The position numbers were made by a program, and so were the translations under genes. A model generated the notes under the pieces. That model saw nothing but the letters and a program-made list of their open reading frames with translations, was not told where the DNA came from and did not search any database. Below, piece by piece: positions 6,759-9,046 of a stretch of 9,046 nucleotides of DNA (its first letter is position 1; every line of letters starts with the position of its first letter). Source of the DNA: Clostridia bacterium (GTDB lineage Bacteria; Bacillota; Clostridia; Christensenellales; Aristaeellaceae); contig JAFZRB010000258.1 in assembly GCA_017620115.1 (NCBI GenBank), positions 1 to 9,046 of the forward strand, written 5' to 3'.

Positions 6759-6804
6759 CCCTTCATCGTTTCGCACGGAAAGTCGGGTTTTTTCCGGCCG
6801 ATTC

Positions 6805-6813
6805 TGTTATCAT
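6805..6813 (+). promoter_or_regulatory. Possible extended -10 promoter for the AraC-type regulator
   Basis: TGTTATCAT (TG, one base, then TATCAT at 6808-6813) lies about 24 bases before the GTG start, leaving room for a start point and the GGGAGGG ribosome site at 6824-6830. No good -35 hexamer is present 16-18 bases upstream, only a G/T-rich stretch, as is tolerated with an extended -10. Confidence 0.4.
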
Positions 6814-6836
6814 GGTCGCGGAAGGGAGGGAGAAAA

Positions 6837-7748
6837 GTGGACTGGGCAAGGGGTATCCAGCGTGCGATCGACTATATCGAGGCGCACATCGCCGAACCGC
6901 TCGATTATGACGAGATCGCGCGGCAGGCGTTCTCGTCGGGCTATCATTTCCAGCGCGTGTTCGGCATCCTGTGCGGCTGGACGCTGGGCGAGTACATCCG
7001 CAACCGCCGGCTGTCGCTGGCGGGCGAGGAGCTGCAGTCGGACGGCGTGAAGGTGATCGACGCTGCGGTCAAGTACGGCTACGACAGCCCGGACAGCTTC
7101 GCCCGCGCGTTCCAGAAATTCCACGGCGTCACGCCCTCGCAGGCGCGCGGCGGCGCGACGCTCAGATCGTTCTCCCGCCTGCGCGTCAAGATTACATTGG
7201 AAGGCGGTATGAGCATGAATTACAGAATCGAGCAGAAACCCGAGATGATCCTCACATGCTTCGGCAGGCGTTTTGAAGGCGCGCCGGAGGCCCGGCTGGC
7301 GCAGGAGGCCGAATTCACCATGCGCACGCGGCCGCAGCAATACCTGCTGATGGGCCTTGACAGCTTCGACAACATGCCCAGCTCGGCCAGCGTCGTGATG
7401 AACGTGGGCGACGACGGCTTCGACTTTTTCCTCGGCCGGTTCCTGAGCGGCGAGGCCAGGGAAAACATGGCCTCCGAATACTCGCTTGGCCCGGAGTACG
7501 CCGCGCTGTTCCGGAACATGACGATCCCCGCGCACACCTGCGCCGTGTTCGAGACGGACAGGTGCGCCTATCCCACCGAGACGTTTTTGGATCTGCGGGC
7601 CCGGATCGTGTCTGAATGGCTGCCGTCGAGCGGTTATCAGCTCTCGAACGCGCCGGAGGTCACCGTGTATCACTGGTACGGCGGGGCGCGCCGGGACAGC
7701 CGATTCATCGAGCTGTGGATGCCGATCGAGGAGAGAAAAGCGGAATGA
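6837..7748 (+). CDS. AraC family transcriptional regulator with C-terminal GyrI-like effector-binding domain
   Basis: A 303-residue regulator. Residues about 8-107 form the two helix-turn-helix units of AraC/XylS proteins: LDYDEIARQAFSSGYHFQRVF at 22-42 and VIDAAVKYGYDSPDSFARAF at 73-92, ending FHGVTPSQAR. Residues about 127-299 match the GyrI-like/AraC effector-binding domain, with the late pattern WLPSSGYQL, APEVTVYHW and FIELWMPI. This N-terminal DNA-binding plus C-terminal ligand-binding layout is that of Rob- and BltR/TipA-type sensors, which bind small, often toxic or lipophilic, compounds and turn on efflux or modification genes. The start is GTG at 6837, with GGGAGGG six bases upstream. 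Targets may include the adjacent genes; the inverted repeat at 7755-7794 just downstream is a candidate site, but this is speculation. Confidence 0.93.
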   Translation: MDWARGIQRAIDYIEAHIAEPLDYDEIARQAFSSGYHFQRVFGILCGWTLGEYIRNRRLSLAGEELQSDGVKVIDAAVKYGYDSPDSFARAFQKFHGVTPSQARGGATLRSFSRLRVKITLEGGMSMNYRIEQKPEMILTCFGRRFEGAPEARLAQEAEFTMRTRPQQYLLMGLDSFDNMPSSASVVMNVGDDGFDFFLGRFLSGEARENMASEYSLGPEYAALFRNMTIPAHTCAVFETDRCAYPTETFLDLRARIVSEWLPSSGYQLSNAPEVTVYHWYGGARRDSRFIELWMPIEERKAE

Positions 7749-7754
7749 ATGGCA

Positions 7755-7794
7755 GAACCGCCGCGCCGCCGGGTTGACGGAAGCGCGGCGGTTC
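7755..7794. repeat. Inverted repeat overlapping a promoter (12-bp perfect arms)
   Basis: Arms 7755-7766 (GAACCGCCGCGC) and 7783-7794 are exact reverse complements with a 16-base loop. It starts six bases after the regulator's stop. As RNA it would make a strong stem, but no T-run follows, so as a terminator it is incomplete. The loop contains the -35 element TTGACG and the right arm fills the promoter spacer, so it may instead act as an operator for the next gene. The two roles are not exclusive. Confidence 0.7.
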
Positions 7795-7802
7795 GGTATA
7801 AT
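7774..7802 (+). promoter_or_regulatory. Near-consensus SigA promoter of the membrane-anchored zinc-binding protein
   Basis: TTGACG (7774-7779), a 17-base spacer and a perfect TATAAT (7797-7802) lie 26 bases before the ATG at 7829, leaving only a short leader with GGAGG. This is the best promoter in the window. It is embedded in the inverted repeat at 7755-7794. Confidence 0.8.
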
Positions 7803-7828
7803 GGAGCCATAGCGGGGGAGGGATGGGC

Positions 7829-8200
7829 ATGGCGAAGCGGTTCGCGGGCAGCCTGCGGTTCCGGCGATTGGGCCTGGACTATTTGACGGCCTTCCTGCTT
7901 GGCGCGTCCGCCGCGATCGTGCTCCTCGGCGTCTGGCAGGGTAAGGAGGCCGCGCCGCCCGAGCCGCTGGAGATCAGGCGCATGGAAGAGACGCCGACGG
8001 CGGAGGAGGATGAAACCGGGCTCTCCGATGAAACGGCCGCGGCCGCAAGCTGGGTGCTGAATACCAAATCGCTCAAATTCCACCGGCCCGACTGCCAGTC
8101 CGTTCAGGATATAAAGCCGCAAAACCGCATGGATTACACGGGCCCCCGCGACAACGTCGTCGCCGCGGGCTACGTTCCCTGCCAGCGCTGCAATCCGTAA
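7829..8200 (+). CDS. Membrane-anchored small protein with C-terminal Ada-like zinc-binding module
   Basis: A 123-residue protein. After a short basic N-terminus (RFAGSLRFRR) comes one hydrophobic segment at about 17-36 (LDYLTAFLLGASAAIVLLGV), an uncleaved signal anchor, then an acidic, proline- and alanine-containing linker (about 40-74). The C-terminal module (about 75-123) has WVLNTKSLKFHRPDCQSV, a YTGPRDNVVAAGY core and PCQRCNP. H85, C89, C118 and C121 are likely zinc ligands. This module is found in Firmicutes at the end of nucleases and hypothetical secreted proteins and resembles the Ada metal-binding fold; here it is the only domain and would lie outside the membrane. Function is unknown. 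GGAGG at 7817-7821 favours the ATG at 7829 (seven bases) over the one at 7823 (one base). It has its own strong promoter and a hairpin just after the stop. Confidence 0.85.
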   Translation: MAKRFAGSLRFRRLGLDYLTAFLLGASAAIVLLGVWQGKEAAPPEPLEIRRMEETPTAEEDETGLSDETAAAASWVLNTKSLKFHRPDCQSVQDIKPQNRMDYTGPRDNVVAAGYVPCQRCNP

Positions 8201-8202
8201 AG

Positions 8203-8240
8203 AACCGCCTCCGGCCCGGATGAAAAGGGCGGAGGCGGTT
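8203..8240. terminator. Bidirectional hairpin terminator between convergent genes
   Basis: Arms 8203-8213 (AACCGCCTCCG) and 8230-8240 are perfect reverse complements, 11 of 11, with a 16-base loop. It starts two bases after the stop of the plus-strand gene and lies about 45 bases past the stop of the minus-strand zinc-ribbon gene. The T-rich tails are weak on both sides (GTTGTTC on plus, TTCTTTA on minus), but the location between convergent genes makes termination the most likely role. Confidence 0.7.
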
Positions 8241-8285
8241 GTTCGCTTACGCGGCGAAAAGCGTTCCGGCGTCTGAACGGGAAGG

Positions 8286-8486
8286 TCAGCGCCTGAACAG
8301 CATTTTCAGGAGGCCCCGCGGGGTGAAGCCCGTCACGATATGGTGCTTCTCGCGACAGCAGGGGCAAATGTAATCGTAGCCGTATTGGCAGTCCGGCGGC
8401 GTGAGATTGACATTGTACTCCCTGTTGATACACCGACGGCAGATATAATCCCCAAAGCGGTCATGTATGGGTTTGGCGTTGATCAT
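8286..8486 (-). CDS. Small zinc-ribbon protein, function unknown
   Basis: A 66-residue protein with two cysteine knuckles, C16-R-R-C19 and C41-P-C-C44 (YDYICPCCREKHH), plus C33 and H48/H49, spaced like a rubredoxin-type zinc ribbon. It should bind one zinc ion and could contact nucleic acid or a protein partner; it may be the regulatory or structural subunit of something not encoded here. The C-terminus is short and basic (GLLKMLFRR). The start is well supported: ATG with AAAGGA seven bases upstream and a strong promoter at 8539-8567. The converging neighbour also carries a cysteine-based metal module, but the two share no clear sequence similarity. I do not recognise a named family. Confidence 0.8.
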   Translation of the reverse strand: MINAKPIHDRFGDYICRRCINREYNVNLTPPDCQYGYDYICPCCREKHHIVTGFTPRGLLKMLFRR

Positions 8487-8538
8487 AACAGCATCCTTTC
8501 GCGGGGGGCAGGTCTGTTCTTTTGATTTCTTCCATTAT

Positions 8539-8567
8539 ATTATAGCCGGTCGCGCGGCAGAAATCAA
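8539..8567 (-). promoter_or_regulatory. SigA promoter of the zinc-ribbon gene
   Basis: On the minus strand TTGATT (8562-8567), a 17-base spacer and a perfect TATAAT (8539-8544) precede the gene by about 50 bases. The -35 lies in the loop of a small GC-rich inverted repeat, CGCGGC at 8553-8558 and GCCGCG at 8570-8575. Confidence 0.75.
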
Positions 8568-8577
8568 CCGCCGCGAT

Positions 8578-8597
8578 CCGCTTTTTCCCGCTTTTTC
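8578..8597. repeat. Tandem 10-bp repeat in the butyrate kinase 3' region
   Basis: CCGCTTTTTC occurs twice head to tail (8578-8587 and 8588-8597). It lies between the butyrate kinase stop (8617) and the promoter of the zinc-ribbon gene. On the minus strand it reads as two A-runs and so does not serve as a T-tail for butyrate kinase transcripts. No function is evident. Confidence 0.6.
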
Positions 8598-8616
8598 CGA
8601 ACCGCCGCGCGGCGCG

Positions 8617-9046
8617 TCAGTCGGCTTTTTTGCCGTCCAGCGCCTCGAAGCCGTTCCAGACCGGTTTGCCCGCGTAGCGCAGGATGGGCGCTTCGCCCCG
8701 CAGCGCCCGCAGCACGGACAGCGCCAGCGCGTCCTGCTCCATTTCGCCGGGATACACGCTGATGGGAGCGATCCAGCCGCAGCGCGCGCCGATGCCCTCC
8801 ACGATGTCGGTAAAGCGCACCAGACCGCCCGTGAGCAGAATGCCGTCCACTTTTCCGGCCAACACGACGCTCATCTCGCCGATCAGCTTGCAGATGTTGT
8901 AGATCATGGCGTTCCACACCAGCGTCGCGGCCTCGTCGCCCTCTTCAACGCGCCGGTGGATGACGTCGGAATCGGACGTGCCGAAAAAGCTCACGAAGCC
9001 GCCCGCGCGCGAGCACATGAGGCGCGCTTCGCTCAGGGAATGCGAT
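8617..9046 (-). CDS. buk: Butyrate kinase, C-terminal part (cut by window edge)
   Basis: The last 142 or so codons of a gene that begins beyond the right edge. The translation matches the C-terminal half of butyrate kinases of the acetate/sugar kinase (ASKHA) superfamily, usually about 350 residues: a GGFVSFFGTSD motif, then VEEGDEAATLVWNAMIYNIC, the nucleotide-binding stretch GKVDGILLTGGLVRF, and IAPISVYPGEMEQDALALSVLRALRGE close to the end. Butyrate kinase (EC 2.7.2.7) turns butyryl phosphate and ADP into butyrate and ATP in the last step of one fermentative route, or runs in reverse; some relatives prefer branched-chain acids. In Clostridia it usually sits next to phosphotransbutyrylase, which would be outside this window. 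No clear intrinsic terminator follows the stop at 8617. An in-frame ATG at 9018 is internal, since homology continues upstream of it. Confidence 0.9.
   Translation of the reverse strand, partial: SHSLSEARLMCSRAGGFVSFFGTSDSDVIHRRVEEGDEAATLVWNAMIYNICKLIGEMSVVLAGKVDGILLTGGLVRFTDIVEGIGARCGWIAPISVYPGEMEQDALALSVLRALRGEAPILRYAGKPVWNGFEALDGKKAD

Noticed and set aside
5349..6776. Minus-strand open frame of 475 codons opposite the metallophosphoesterase
   Set aside because: It is a shadow of the real gene, rich in H, A and V, and has no motifs.
6776..6796. CGGAAA/TTTCCG as terminator of the metallophosphoesterase gene
   Set aside because: The stem is six base pairs, and the T-run lies inside the loop and arm rather than after the stem.

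Overview
The window is GC-rich, roughly two thirds G+C over most of its length, and gene-dense. Its genes have strong purine-rich ribosome binding sites and use ATG, GTG and TTG starts. Several promoters fit the sigma-70/SigA pattern with 17-base spacers. A butyrate kinase fragment, a BrnT/BrnA pair, an AraC regulator with a GyrI-like domain, and a membrane-anchored protein with a C-terminal zinc-binding module all point to a high-GC member of the Clostridia (Bacillota), probably gut-associated. That placement is inferred from gene content and style; no marker gene is present.

Left block, about 1 to 5221, all on the minus strand. In order of transcription (right to left) it holds a SpoU/TrmH-type RNA methyltransferase with a good promoter, a Gfo/Idh/MocA oxidoreductase, a brnT-brnA toxin-antitoxin pair, a TIM-barrel sugar isomerase/epimerase, a GNAT acetyltransferase preceded by a perfect hairpin, a beta-lactamase-fold serine hydrolase, and the first 36 codons of a metallophosphoesterase cut by the left edge. 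The oxidoreductase and epimerase together suggest oxidised-sugar (keto-sugar) metabolism. The toxin-antitoxin pair sits between them in a stretch that is clearly poorer in G+C.

Middle and right, plus strand, about 5370 to 8200. A divergent intergenic region leads into a full-length purple-acid-phosphatase-like metallophosphoesterase, which is a close paralogue of the fragment at the left edge. It is followed by an AraC-type regulator with an effector-binding domain, then a small membrane-anchored zinc-binding protein with a near-consensus promoter embedded in an inverted repeat. A hairpin terminator closes this run.

Right end, minus strand, 8286 to 9046. A short zinc-ribbon protein has its own strong promoter, and the C-terminal part of butyrate kinase is cut by the right edge.

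No rRNA, tRNA, CRISPR array, insertion sequence or phage gene was seen. No gene-free stretch exceeds 300 bases; the longest, about 148 bases, is the divergent promoter region at 5222-5369. The most notable points are the two paralogous phosphoesterases bracketing the minus-strand block, the low-GC BrnT/BrnA pair between two sugar-metabolism genes, and two promoters whose -35 element lies in the loop of a GC-rich inverted repeat. No strong evidence for a wholly new system was found.
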